Source: an uncultured Allomuricauda sp.
GTDB lineage: Bacteria > Bacteroidota > Bacteroidia > Flavobacteriales > Flavobacteriaceae
Length of the DNA: 64,000 bases
Reading direction: 5' to 3'
Assembly (NCBI RefSeq): GCF_947501165.1
Contig: NZ_CANMUU010000003.1
Location: 1-64,000, forward strand
Part shown: positions 56,267 to 64,000 of the stretch, one piece after another
Numbering within the stretch: position 1 is the first letter of the stretch
Layout: the number at the start of each line of letters is the position of its first letter
Made by a program: the position numbers and the translations under genes
Notes under the pieces: generated by a model
The model's database searches: none
What the model was told of the DNA's origin: nothing
The model's input: only the letters and a program-made list of their open reading frames with translations

Positions 56267-57715
56267 ATGAAACATTTATGTAAAAGTGTCTTGCTGGTTT
56301 GGCTATTTCACCATCCTTTCTTTACCAGTGCCCAAAAAATCACCATGGACAATACTATGCCCAGATTGGATGAAAAAGGACAAATTGTTGATGCGCATGA
56401 TGGGAGGGTCATTCAATTTGGAGATACTTATTATTGGTATGGCACCGCCTATGGAAATACAAATGGATTTACCACACAAAACCAGTATCGATGCTATACC
56501 TCAAAAGATATGATGAACTGGAAATATGAGGGAAGATTATTGGAAGCCCCACCTGAAGGGGTATATTACAGACCACATGTGATTTACAATAAAAGGACCA
56601 AGAAATATGTGCTTTGGTACAATTGGTATCCCAAACTTTGGGAAGGACAATTTGGTGTGGCCATAAGTGATACGCCACAAGGGCCTTTCAAAATTGTGAA
56701 TGAAAATGTGCAGATGCACAATTCAAAAATTGGTTTGGGAGACTTTGGCCTCTTTGTTGATGATGACGGAACGGGATATATCAGCTATAATACTATCCAG
56801 AACCATCAAGTGTCCGTTGAAAAACTAAGCAATGACTACTTGTCATCTACCCTTGAAAATGGTGGCACCATATCCCAGCACATGGAAGCGGGTACCATGT
56901 TCAAAAAGGATGGAAACTATTATTTGCTAACGGATTATACCTGCTGTTTTTGCAATTATGGTTCGGGGGCAAGAGTCTACATGTCCAATAACCCTTTGAA
57001 AGGCTATAGGTTGACTACGAATATTAACCGCTACCCCGGGAAATATGCTGCTTTGCTCAACGATGGGGTAACCCGGGGTATCCTTTATGAAACCCTAACA
57101 AAAAATGAAGACGGGTTTGATGCTGTTGAAGTCAATTTTAATGAAAAGCATAACATTGACAAGATAACATTACATGTCTTCACGGGAAACCGACCTGAAA
57201 ACTGTGGTGATATAAACAATCCTAGAGTACACCCGGAAATTAAAACCCCGGAATTTAATGTCTTTGCTTGGGACTATGACGGATGGAAAAAAATCAATAT
57301 TGAAAGTCGGAATGTATCCAAGTCTGCACTGAAGGAAAAAATCAAATTGGAATTGAAACCTACCTTTTCCAACAGATTTAAAATTGTTCCTTCGGAAAGT
57401 GAAACAAACCTCTATGTGAATGAAGTCGAATTATTTAATGAAGAAGTTTCTGAAAACACCAAGGGACACTTTTTTATTATAGGCCCTAAAATTCCACAGA
57501 AACCCATCATCCCTGCTCAACAGACCTATGTCATGAAATTGAACACGGATAAAGGCGAAGCATACATCTGGATGGGTGACTTATGGGGTTCGGCCTCGGA
57601 CAACATAAAAGGGCATGATTATCAGTATTGGAGTGCCCCATTGCAATTCAACCCTGATGGAACCATAAAATCCATGCAATGGACCGATAGCTGGTCTTTC
57701 GAATTAAAAAAATAA
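56267..57715 (+). CDS. GH43-like glycoside hydrolase with inserted discoidin-like domain
   Basis: A 482-residue exported enzyme (signal ending FFTSAQ). The five-bladed GH43 propeller is recognisable: GQIVDAHDGRVIQFGDTYYWYGTAYG (40-63), YYRPHVIYNKRTKKYVLWYNW, GDFGLFVDDDGTGYISY (158-174) and QHMEAGTMFKKDGNYYLL (204-221; Glu207 is the likely acid). Residues about 275-395 (VEVNFNEKHNIDKITLHVFTG, TPEFNVFAWDYDGWKKI, LYVNEVELF) look like an F5/8-type C discoidin fold placed inside the catalytic unit. The final WMGDLWG and YWSAPLQFNPDGT resemble exo-beta-1,3-galactanase-type GH43 (subfamily 24). It is on the opposite strand to its neighbours. Confidence 0.78.
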   Translation: MKHLCKSVLLVWLFHHPFFTSAQKITMDNTMPRLDEKGQIVDAHDGRVIQFGDTYYWYGTAYGNTNGFTTQNQYRCYTSKDMMNWKYEGRLLEAPPEGVYYRPHVIYNKRTKKYVLWYNWYPKLWEGQFGVAISDTPQGPFKIVNENVQMHNSKIGLGDFGLFVDDDGTGYISYNTIQNHQVSVEKLSNDYLSSTLENGGTISQHMEAGTMFKKDGNYYLLTDYTCCFCNYGSGARVYMSNNPLKGYRLTTNINRYPGKYAALLNDGVTRGILYETLTKNEDGFDAVEVNFNEKHNIDKITLHVFTGNRPENCGDINNPRVHPEIKTPEFNVFAWDYDGWKKINIESRNVSKSALKEKIKLELKPTFSNRFKIVPSESETNLYVNEVELFNEEVSENTKGHFFIIGPKIPQKPIIPAQQTYVMKLNTDKGEAYIWMGDLWGSASDNIKGHDYQYWSAPLQFNPDGTIKSMQWTDSWSFELKK

Positions 57716-57722
57716 TGCGTTG

Positions 57723-58769
57723 CTACTCTACTTGAGCAAGTTGGTTCCCAATTCCGATAATAATTGTGGAAGCAATCAACATGGCTAGGCCAAAGGTCAA
57801 TACTAGAATTGCTTTTTTACTTACGCCCCTCCACTCTTTGGTGATTAAGCCCCACATTGTACTAAAAATGATGATAAAAGCCATATGCAGTGTCCAACTG
57901 GCAAAGTCATGCTCACTCATTTGTGTGGTTCCCATACCGTAAAACATGAATTGACAATACCAAGTGCTGCCTGCAATGGCGGCGAAAAGATAATTTATTT
58001 TTAAAGGTGTTGTTTTGTTACTATAATCCTTATAGCTCTTCTTTTTAATATTCAAATAGACACACCAAATCAAATTGGAAGTAAGTCCTCCTGCAAGGAT
58101 GACAATAAAAACAGGGCCGTTTTGCCATAATACCGGAGCACTATTCTGAACGGCTAACTCAGAAATGTGGCTTCCCGCCGCAATCCCAAAAGCAAAGCAA
58201 GCACTCATTATACCGGCAAAAATGGCGACGATAATTCCTTTTTTGAGGTTGAATTCTTTAACACCCTTTTGTTTTTCCTCATCAGAAAGTTCTCTGTCCT
58301 TAAGAATCCCAGCCCTACCACAAATCACGATTCCGACAAGACAAATTCCAATTCCTATTAACACTACCTGGCCTGAAGTGGTTTGCAAAAGTGAATTGAA
58401 TTTTCCTTCGTAAATGGGAGGTATTAAGGTTCCAAAAGCCGCAGTAAGTCCCAAAGCCAATGCCATCCCCAGGGACATTCCCAAATAACGCATGGTCATT
58501 CCAAAGGTCAACCCCCCAATTCCCCAAAGCACTCCAAAGAAATAGGTCCAAAACAGCGTAGAAAAATCGGCTTTGGATAAAATAGTCACGGTTTCCGGTA
58601 CCGTAAGCACGGAAACCATCCATGGAACAATTAACCAAGCAAAGAAACCATTAACGAGCCAACCACTTTCCCAAGACCATCCTTTAATTTTTTTAATAGG
58701 AAGGTAGAAAGAGCCCGCAGCAAATCCTCCGATGGCGTGAAAAAGAATTCCAAAAAAAGAATTGATCAT
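57723..58769 (-). CDS. rhaT: L-rhamnose-proton symporter
   Basis: A 348-residue inner-membrane carrier with ten hydrophobic segments. FGILFHAIGGFAAGSFYLPIKKIKGWSWESGWLVNGFFAW at the N-terminus and FGMTMRYLGMSLGMALALGLTAAFGTLIPPI mark the RhaT family, which imports L-rhamnose with a proton. Length is typical. It is downstream of the isomerase-like and rhamnosidase genes in the same direction, consistent with uptake of rhamnose released by the GH78 enzyme. Confidence 0.9.
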   Translation of the reverse strand: MINSFFGILFHAIGGFAAGSFYLPIKKIKGWSWESGWLVNGFFAWLIVPWMVSVLTVPETVTILSKADFSTLFWTYFFGVLWGIGGLTFGMTMRYLGMSLGMALALGLTAAFGTLIPPIYEGKFNSLLQTTSGQVVLIGIGICLVGIVICGRAGILKDRELSDEEKQKGVKEFNLKKGIIVAIFAGIMSACFAFGIAAGSHISELAVQNSAPVLWQNGPVFIVILAGGLTSNLIWCVYLNIKKKSYKDYSNKTTPLKINYLFAAIAGSTWYCQFMFYGMGTTQMSEHDFASWTLHMAFIIIFSTMWGLITKEWRGVSKKAILVLTFGLAMLIASTIIIGIGNQLAQVE

Positions 58770-58803
58770 TTTGGTTGTGTTTTTTGAATAGCTTTATGGG
58801 ATT

Positions 58804-60219
58804 TCAGCAAATTTTGATGTGCTCAATAGATAGCAAGTTGGCCAGTTTATTAATAGTGGAAGATTTATGTCCTACACCTATTGCACAATGATGTGATGGC
58901 CCAGCCATTGACCATTGATTTATAAAATCCCTTATGGAAATTGGAAACCTGTATCGTGAATTTGTATTTCCGATCTGCAGTGTTGGGCCATCAACGGATT
59001 CACCTTCGGCGGTAAGCAAATAGATTTCTCCCATGCTGTTTTGGCATACAGATAATAGTGTCACGGGACCGCTGGCAACCTTCATTTGAATGGACAATCC
59101 TTTTCCTGGCTTTCCGTGATAAACGGGTAACGGTACCAAACCTACCCGGCCATCGGCCATTGTAAAATGTGCAGGCCCGTCATGCCCCAGAAGAATGACA
59201 TCATCTTCAAAATCCATCGCATAAAACTCTGAAAAAGAGCCCCCTGCTCCTAAAATATCTATAATTTTCATGGCCTGAACATTCTTGATTTCCAGCTCTC
59301 CGGCAACAGGTATGTTTTTTCCAGTAAGGGCCGTAAAACCGGGAATCAGTGAAGTGACAATATCTTCATAACCAGGGTCTCCATCGCCTTCATAATAATA
59401 TGCCAATGAGCCAAGTTGAAACTTCTCCACTAGCTTATCCAACGCCACCGATGTTTGTGCCGCCCGTTCCAATTCATGATTATCACAATCTTTTGATACT
59501 TCAAACAATGTATTGAACTCCTCTATTTTTTGCCTTATTTCTCCATTCGAGACCTGTTCTCGGATACTCTTCAACGTGCCAAACTCCAAAATCTCAAAGT
59601 GGTTTCCAAAAACAATGGCCTGTTGGGTCAAATCACTGTAAACATCTAGCATACCATTGTAGTAATGGCCCAAAACTCCCACACGAGTGTCGCTCATGGT
59701 TTTGACAACCGTAAACGCATCGATATATTCTTTGATTTCTTTCCACACATAATCTTCCCCCAGATAACCAGAAACCAGGTAAAAGTCAATATTAGCCCTA
59801 TTAAATACGCTTGAGATCTCTGGAGCCACGCAACTCTGGCAATAGGCCAACCATTCACCCGTCATTTTTCCTCGATCACCCATAGCATTGATTTTTTTGT
59901 AATCGATGGCTTTTTCTGGTTGAAGGTTAAGCACAACAATTGGCACCTTGGTCTTTTGCGCTACGGGCAACACGTTATGGGAAAGCGCGTAAGTGGAAAT
60001 GAACAGAAAAATGCAGTCAACGTCACTTGTATTAAAAAGAGCAGCTGCTGCATTTGCTTTGTAAGGATCATCAACCATTCCAGCATCAATGACTTCTACT
60101 TCAAACCCTTCAATTCTTTTCTTTATGGCGTTCTGATATCCAATCAATCGTTCTTGTAACCCTTCAAACTGCCCCCAGTAGGTATCTAATCCAATACCAA
60201 ACAATCCTATTTTAATCAT
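58804..60219 (-). CDS. L-arabinose/L-fucose isomerase-like protein
   Basis: A 471-residue cytosolic protein of the AraA/FucI superfamily: IGLFGIGLDTYWGQFEGL at the start, LVSGYLGEDYVWKEIKEY in the middle and EFYAMDFEDDVILLGHDGPAHFTMADGRVGLVPLPVYHGKPGKG, with LLTAEGESVDGPTLQIGNTNSRYRF and QWSMAGPSHHCAIGVGHKSS near the C-terminus, where the family binds metal and sugar. It lies between GH78 and rhaT in one apparent operon (34 and 51 bp gaps). The natural substrate may be L-rhamnose or another deoxy sugar; this is inference. Confidence 0.82.
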   Translation of the reverse strand: MIKIGLFGIGLDTYWGQFEGLQERLIGYQNAIKKRIEGFEVEVIDAGMVDDPYKANAAAALFNTSDVDCIFLFISTYALSHNVLPVAQKTKVPIVVLNLQPEKAIDYKKINAMGDRGKMTGEWLAYCQSCVAPEISSVFNRANIDFYLVSGYLGEDYVWKEIKEYIDAFTVVKTMSDTRVGVLGHYYNGMLDVYSDLTQQAIVFGNHFEILEFGTLKSIREQVSNGEIRQKIEEFNTLFEVSKDCDNHELERAAQTSVALDKLVEKFQLGSLAYYYEGDGDPGYEDIVTSLIPGFTALTGKNIPVAGELEIKNVQAMKIIDILGAGGSFSEFYAMDFEDDVILLGHDGPAHFTMADGRVGLVPLPVYHGKPGKGLSIQMKVASGPVTLLSVCQNSMGEIYLLTAEGESVDGPTLQIGNTNSRYRFPISIRDFINQWSMAGPSHHCAIGVGHKSSTINKLANLLSIEHIKIC

Positions 60220-60270
60220 TACGAATAGTCTACTTAATACATAATCTGAAAAACTCCGATTTGAAGCTTT

Positions 60271-62625
60271 TTATTCTGTTGCTTCAACTTTGTAATAGCC
60301 TGAATCAATTTCGAATAGTTTAAAACCTTCTTCTTCGGTATAAACCACTTCCACTCCATTTACCATTATGTCTTTGTATTTCGAAGGAATATAAACTGTT
60401 GCCTTTGTTTCAGCCGGAACTTTTATAATCAGTTGATACGTTTCTTTATTTTTCACTTCCACCTTAACGGTTCCCTTCACTGTAGGAACCACGGCGGAGA
60501 TATGTTTTAAAAATCCGGGTTGCGGCTTTACCTGAAAGGTTTCCCACCCAGGGGAGGTAGGTTCTATGCCTGCGGCATACTGATACAACAAAGTAAGGCC
60601 CCCACCACTCCATGCGTGATTGGTGGTTCCCCCTCCAAAACCTTCCGCACCAATACCCCAACCTTCCCACAGGGTGGTATAGGTAGTATCGAGTACCATT
60701 TTGGAAAAGCGTTCTTTCATTCGTTCTAAGGCATAATCGGCATAACCCATTTGAAATAGTGCTTCCAACACATACTTCTCCATGTAAGGACTAGCGTGTT
60801 TTTCTTTTTGAAGGACTTGATAGATGGCTTCATATTTGTCAGAATCCGCTAAGCCTGCAACCACAGCTAATCCTTGGGAACGGTCATCCGTTTCACCTTT
60901 GTAATTTGCCGATTTGTAATGATTACCCTTCCAGAAAGTTCTATTAAAGGATTTTTTAAAGCGACTCATCTCTTTTCGAACACTATCCGCTTCTTTTTTG
61001 TTGCCCAAAGCTTCAGCCATATTCGCATATCCCTTCAAGGCCATAAAAAATTGTGTGTTTTGAATTAGTGGCATGTCTTTATTTTCACCCCAATCACCCA
61101 AATTCCAACCCCCTTGCCTTTCTTTGACAACACCTTCTTTCGTGTACTTCCAAACAGAAAGATAGCGTTTCACCGGGGCATAAATCTGTGCTATGGTCTC
61201 CAAATCACCGGTATTCAGATAATAGTTCCAAAAACCATAGTGTCCCACGCTGGACAACATCTGTCCAGGTAATTCTTGATCCCAGATTCCCGTGGGAATT
61301 GGAGAGAAAATAGTGCTGTCAGGACGTTGCCAGTTCATCAGTTCCAGCATTCCTTTTCTCATCAATGCATCTGATGAACGACCTAATGCATAGAAGGCTT
61401 CACCACTTTCCAATACCACATCGCCCCACCACTGGGCACGTTCACGGCCCGGAGTATCCATATAATTGTCGCGCATGGTTACGTACAGCGTTCGCACAGC
61501 TTTTTTGCACATTTGATTGTAAAAATCATCATCTACCTGAATGCTGCCGGTAAATTCAGTATCATACCCTGTTTCGCGATATTTCAGGCCAAGAACTTCT
61601 ACGCCTTCGGGAATCACATAGTACATTGTATGCCCATTGATCCAACCCAATGATTCATAAGATTGCTCACCCTCTTTGGTAATAAACTCTGCTCGCATAT
61701 TATATTCTGAGCCTCCTTTGTAATTATCAGTGAGCATGGTAATTTTTTCACCTGCGTTGGCATTGACTTTTAAAAAGGGTGTTGCCTGTGTATTATAGGG
61801 CAACTCACACTTTATGGTATCTCCCTTACTGATAAAAGGAAAGCTAATTTCATTTTCGTAGGTTTTTAACCCGGAATCCTTCCAGAAGGGAATTGGTCTT
61901 TTGATAAGATTATTCCAAGGTGGTGTGATTCCTGTTCCGAGTACTCTTGCAAAAGGCCAGTTGCTATCATTAAATTCTGGATTTACCCACTCGGAGATAT
62001 CTTTCCGTGCATCAAAAACCAGATTGGATTCGGGTAATCGCCAGTTGGGTTGGGGATTTGCACTTTCGGAAATATATGCGGGATGCGGTATTGCTTTCCA
62101 GGTATCGTCAGATTGAACCATCAACTGGTCATTTTGAAACAATTCGGCTATCATTCCTGCTTGACCACTGGATTTATGAGTCATCCCTTCCTTACCAAAA
62201 TACCAAACCAATAGTGCCAGTGTATTGCTTCCTTTTTGAAGTTTTCCACTCAAATCCACCTCATCATAGTAGGTGTCATTAGGTGTTGGACCACGTTTTA
62301 AACCACCCTCAAATAGCATCATTTCACCATTGAGGTAGAGCCAGTATTTGGAATCGACTGCAATGCGCAAAGTTGCGGGAGTTTGTTCGTTTTCAACTAC
62401 AAATTGCTTTCGAAATGCAATCCATGCGTTTTTTTCGGGTAATTGATTTTTCGGAGTAATCCAACTGGCTTGCCAGCTGGTCTTTATGATTGGATGATAA
62501 TCGTATTGCTTTGGTTGGATCTCTTTTTGAGGGTCTTTATGTTTATCGCAGGATTCAAGTGCCAATAATAGCATGAACAGGTAGCAAAAACTATATTGAA
62601 TTCTATGTAATTTAAAAGCTTTCAT
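60271..62625 (-). CDS. Alpha-L-rhamnosidase (GH78) lipoprotein
   Basis: A 784-residue lipoprotein (signal ending LLLALESC). N-terminal beta domains with QASWITPKNQLPEKNAWIAFRKQF and RIAVDSKYWLYLNGEMM precede the six-hairpin catalytic domain: DNYMDTPGRERAQWWGDVVLESGEAFYALGR near 395-425 (the GH78 acid region), GHYGFWNYYLNTGD, and GADSEGFGG-like WGIGAEGFGGGTTNHAWSGG near 670, then a C-terminal beta sandwich. It would release terminal alpha-L-rhamnose outside or on the surface of the cell. Its ATG overlaps the GH2 stop by 4 bp. Confidence 0.92.
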   Translation of the reverse strand: MKAFKLHRIQYSFCYLFMLLLALESCDKHKDPQKEIQPKQYDYHPIIKTSWQASWITPKNQLPEKNAWIAFRKQFVVENEQTPATLRIAVDSKYWLYLNGEMMLFEGGLKRGPTPNDTYYDEVDLSGKLQKGSNTLALLVWYFGKEGMTHKSSGQAGMIAELFQNDQLMVQSDDTWKAIPHPAYISESANPQPNWRLPESNLVFDARKDISEWVNPEFNDSNWPFARVLGTGITPPWNNLIKRPIPFWKDSGLKTYENEISFPFISKGDTIKCELPYNTQATPFLKVNANAGEKITMLTDNYKGGSEYNMRAEFITKEGEQSYESLGWINGHTMYYVIPEGVEVLGLKYRETGYDTEFTGSIQVDDDFYNQMCKKAVRTLYVTMRDNYMDTPGRERAQWWGDVVLESGEAFYALGRSSDALMRKGMLELMNWQRPDSTIFSPIPTGIWDQELPGQMLSSVGHYGFWNYYLNTGDLETIAQIYAPVKRYLSVWKYTKEGVVKERQGGWNLGDWGENKDMPLIQNTQFFMALKGYANMAEALGNKKEADSVRKEMSRFKKSFNRTFWKGNHYKSANYKGETDDRSQGLAVVAGLADSDKYEAIYQVLQKEKHASPYMEKYVLEALFQMGYADYALERMKERFSKMVLDTTYTTLWEGWGIGAEGFGGGTTNHAWSGGGLTLLYQYAAGIEPTSPGWETFQVKPQPGFLKHISAVVPTVKGTVKVEVKNKETYQLIIKVPAETKATVYIPSKYKDIMVNGVEVVYTEEEGFKLFEIDSGYYKVEATE

Positions 62626-64000
62626 TGCAATGGGATAATTTTAAATGAGTAGCTATACGGTTTTGCATCAACCTGGAAAGCCTTATGTGGACGTGCATCC
62701 AAATTCCAGGTATTGTCTCCCCCCACTCCCATTTGTTTATGATCAATGTTCAAGGTAATGGTTTCTCCAAAAGTCAATTCCTCAATGCGGTTAGACTTTT
62801 CAATTTGTTCTTGGGTAAAGGGCCAAGCGCTGAAACTTACCGGATAACCAACGGATTCAATGCGAAGGCCTCTTCCAGCAGTATTCCTCAATTCTGCCCA
62901 ATGCACTTCTGCCTTGTTACTGCTTTCCTGTGGACGTACATAGTGGGTAAAATCATTCTTTACCGATTCTTGGTAATTCCCGAAAAAGGCTCCGGTTTTT
63001 TTATCAGAATAACTTTCCAAAGGTCCTCGCCCAAACCATTCGAGTTGGTCATATTCTGAGGGGATTTGCAATTGCCAGCCCACTCTTGGTATTTCAGGCA
63101 TATTGGCTTCGGGCTGGAATTGGTAGTACACCTGTAAGGTTCCTTCTACATCAATATGGTAGGTCTGTGTTACTATCGCGTTGGATTGGGCCAGCCTATG
63201 TTTGGTGATGACCTCAATACCATTTTCAGTACTTGAGGTGACCATGTTGAGCAGCTCTTGGCTATCAGAGGCTGTTTTCCAGATACCTTGGCGCTTTCCC
63301 ATCCCCGAAGCACCATCGTTATCTGTCGGAGGTCGCCAAAAGTTTGGTTTGGGAGCTGCACTGACCATGTTTCTCCCATTAATTGCATAAGTAATCAAAC
63401 GACCTTCTTTTTTATCAAAGGCCACTTTTATGTTGACGGTGGTTATGGTAACCGCAGATGTTGATTCAACAAGTCTTGGAGCTGCTGTCTCTGTAACCAT
63501 TTTTGAATTAGGTATATAGCCCAAGAGAAACTGCTCGCTGGCTAGGGCATAGCCTTTCTTAGCCCATGGTTGGTCTTCTTTTAAAATGAAGGAAATGGTA
63601 AGGTGGTATCGAAGCCCTTCTTTGGCTTCAAAAATGGGTAAATCTAATTGTAATGCTCCTTTTTGACATGCTTCAATATCGGGTGAATCTACAATACCGT
63701 TTTTAATGACTTGTCCATCCTCAGCGATTTCCCAAATCACATCATAGGCGTTCAAATTTGTTCTGAAATGGCGATTTTCTACTTTGAACAGACCTTTGGA
63801 AATGCTATCGGCAGTAATTTTGACCCGCTGCCATACATATTTGGCTTGCCATCCCCCAGATTTTATCTTTCCATCAGCAGAAATCAATCCCTTTTGAACA
63901 GGGTTTAAATCGGCTTGTTCCTGACCAAAGTCTTGCCCATGTTTCCATAATGGCTTTGCATCCTTACTTTCCTTAAAAACCAATTGGTCCCGCCAATCCC
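62622..64000 (-). CDS. Beta-galactosidase (GH2, LacZ-like), C-terminal part, truncated by the window edge
   Basis: The reading frame stays open to the right edge: the first visible residues are DWRDQLVFKESKDAKPLWKHGQDFG, matching the IWDWVDQ...GDFG region of LacZ-like enzymes. The start is therefore beyond 64000, and the TTG at 63983 is internal. The remaining 459 or so residues hold the linker and Bgal_small_N-type sandwich: NFWRPPTDNDGA, RVGWQLQIPSEYDQLEWFGRGPLESYSDKKTGA, HYVRPQESSNKAEVHW, QMGVGGDNTW and the last strands. It would remove beta-galactosyl residues and is the upstream member of the GH78-isomerase-rhaT unit. Confidence 0.9.
   Translation of the reverse strand, partial: DWRDQLVFKESKDAKPLWKHGQDFGQEQADLNPVQKGLISADGKIKSGGWQAKYVWQRVKITADSISKGLFKVENRHFRTNLNAYDVIWEIAEDGQVIKNGIVDSPDIEACQKGALQLDLPIFEAKEGLRYHLTISFILKEDQPWAKKGYALASEQFLLGYIPNSKMVTETAAPRLVESTSAVTITTVNIKVAFDKKEGRLITYAINGRNMVSAAPKPNFWRPPTDNDGASGMGKRQGIWKTASDSQELLNMVTSSTENGIEVITKHRLAQSNAIVTQTYHIDVEGTLQVYYQFQPEANMPEIPRVGWQLQIPSEYDQLEWFGRGPLESYSDKKTGAFFGNYQESVKNDFTHYVRPQESSNKAEVHWAELRNTAGRGLRIESVGYPVSFSAWPFTQEQIEKSNRIEELTFGETITLNIDHKQMGVGGDNTWNLDARPHKAFQVDAKPYSYSFKIIPLQ

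Noticed and set aside
63981-63983. TTG at 63983 as the start of the GH2 gene
   Set aside because: The frame stays open to the edge and the residues before it (DWRDQ) match the family, so the gene continues beyond the window.

Overview
The window is chromosomal DNA of a marine Flavobacteriaceae-type bacterium (phylum Bacteroidota). Evidence for this: Bacteroidota promoters (TTG, then about 19-22 bp, then TAnnTTTG) instead of sigma70 boxes; a type IX secretion sorting domain; OmpP1/FadL, TonB-linked and PF14905-type outer-membrane barrels; a fused SecDF; an archaeal-type ProS; a LytS/LytTR pair; and a tmRNA with the tag GDNNYALAA. No species can be named from the sequence alone.

Layout. 1-6.1 kb: tRNA-Glu, proS, a Gly/Trp- and Arg/Ser-rich lipoprotein, an OmpP1-type porin and a T9SS-secreted protein. 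6.4-15.6 kb: a co-directional run folE-cysS-yidD-lgt-DUF192-GNAT-ABC protein-TreT-type glycosyltransferase-PLP decarboxylase-TfoX-like protein, closed by a bidirectional terminator. 15.7-23.5 kb: secDF, mdh, a DUF6588 barrel and gyrB on the minus strand, with a 66-bp palindromic repeat between mdh and secDF. 23.8-31.3 kb: asnB, a DUF2911 protein, a YtcJ-like amidohydrolase and two divergent OmpA-domain paralogues. 31.4-40 kb: a 1006-residue TPR protein with a plug-less barrel, ftsE-like ATPase, polyphosphate glucokinase and typA. 40.1-45.7 kb: a PF14905 receptor and a LytS/LytTR two-component system read divergently from a shared intergenic region carrying repeated ACCTATA motifs, flanked by two paralogous small outer-membrane proteins. 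45.7-51 kb: kdsA-DUF1801, a small membrane protein plus winged-helix regulator plus creD, and a saccharopine/alanine dehydrogenase-like enzyme.

51.3-64 kb changes character. The ssrA (tmRNA) gene is followed at its 3' end by the fossil N-terminus of a Bacteroidota tyrosine integrase, then a broken aldose epimerase, and then a carbohydrate-utilisation locus: an esterase-GH16 fusion, a formylglycine sulfatase, a GH43-like enzyme with an inserted discoidin-like domain, RhaT, an arabinose/fucose-isomerase-like enzyme, a GH78 alpha-L-rhamnosidase and a GH2 beta-galactosidase running off the right edge. The simplest reading is a genomic island inserted at ssrA whose left end has decayed, and whose cargo degrades a sulfated, rhamnose-containing galactan or similar algal polysaccharide. 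No SusC/SusD pair is inside the window.

Best candidates for something new are: (1) the pair of identical palindromic operators overlapping the promoters of the membrane-protein/winged-helix operon and of creD; (2) the ssrA island with its esterase-GH16 fusion and unusual isomerase; (3) the spaced ACCTATA repeats that may be the DNA target of the LytTR regulator.
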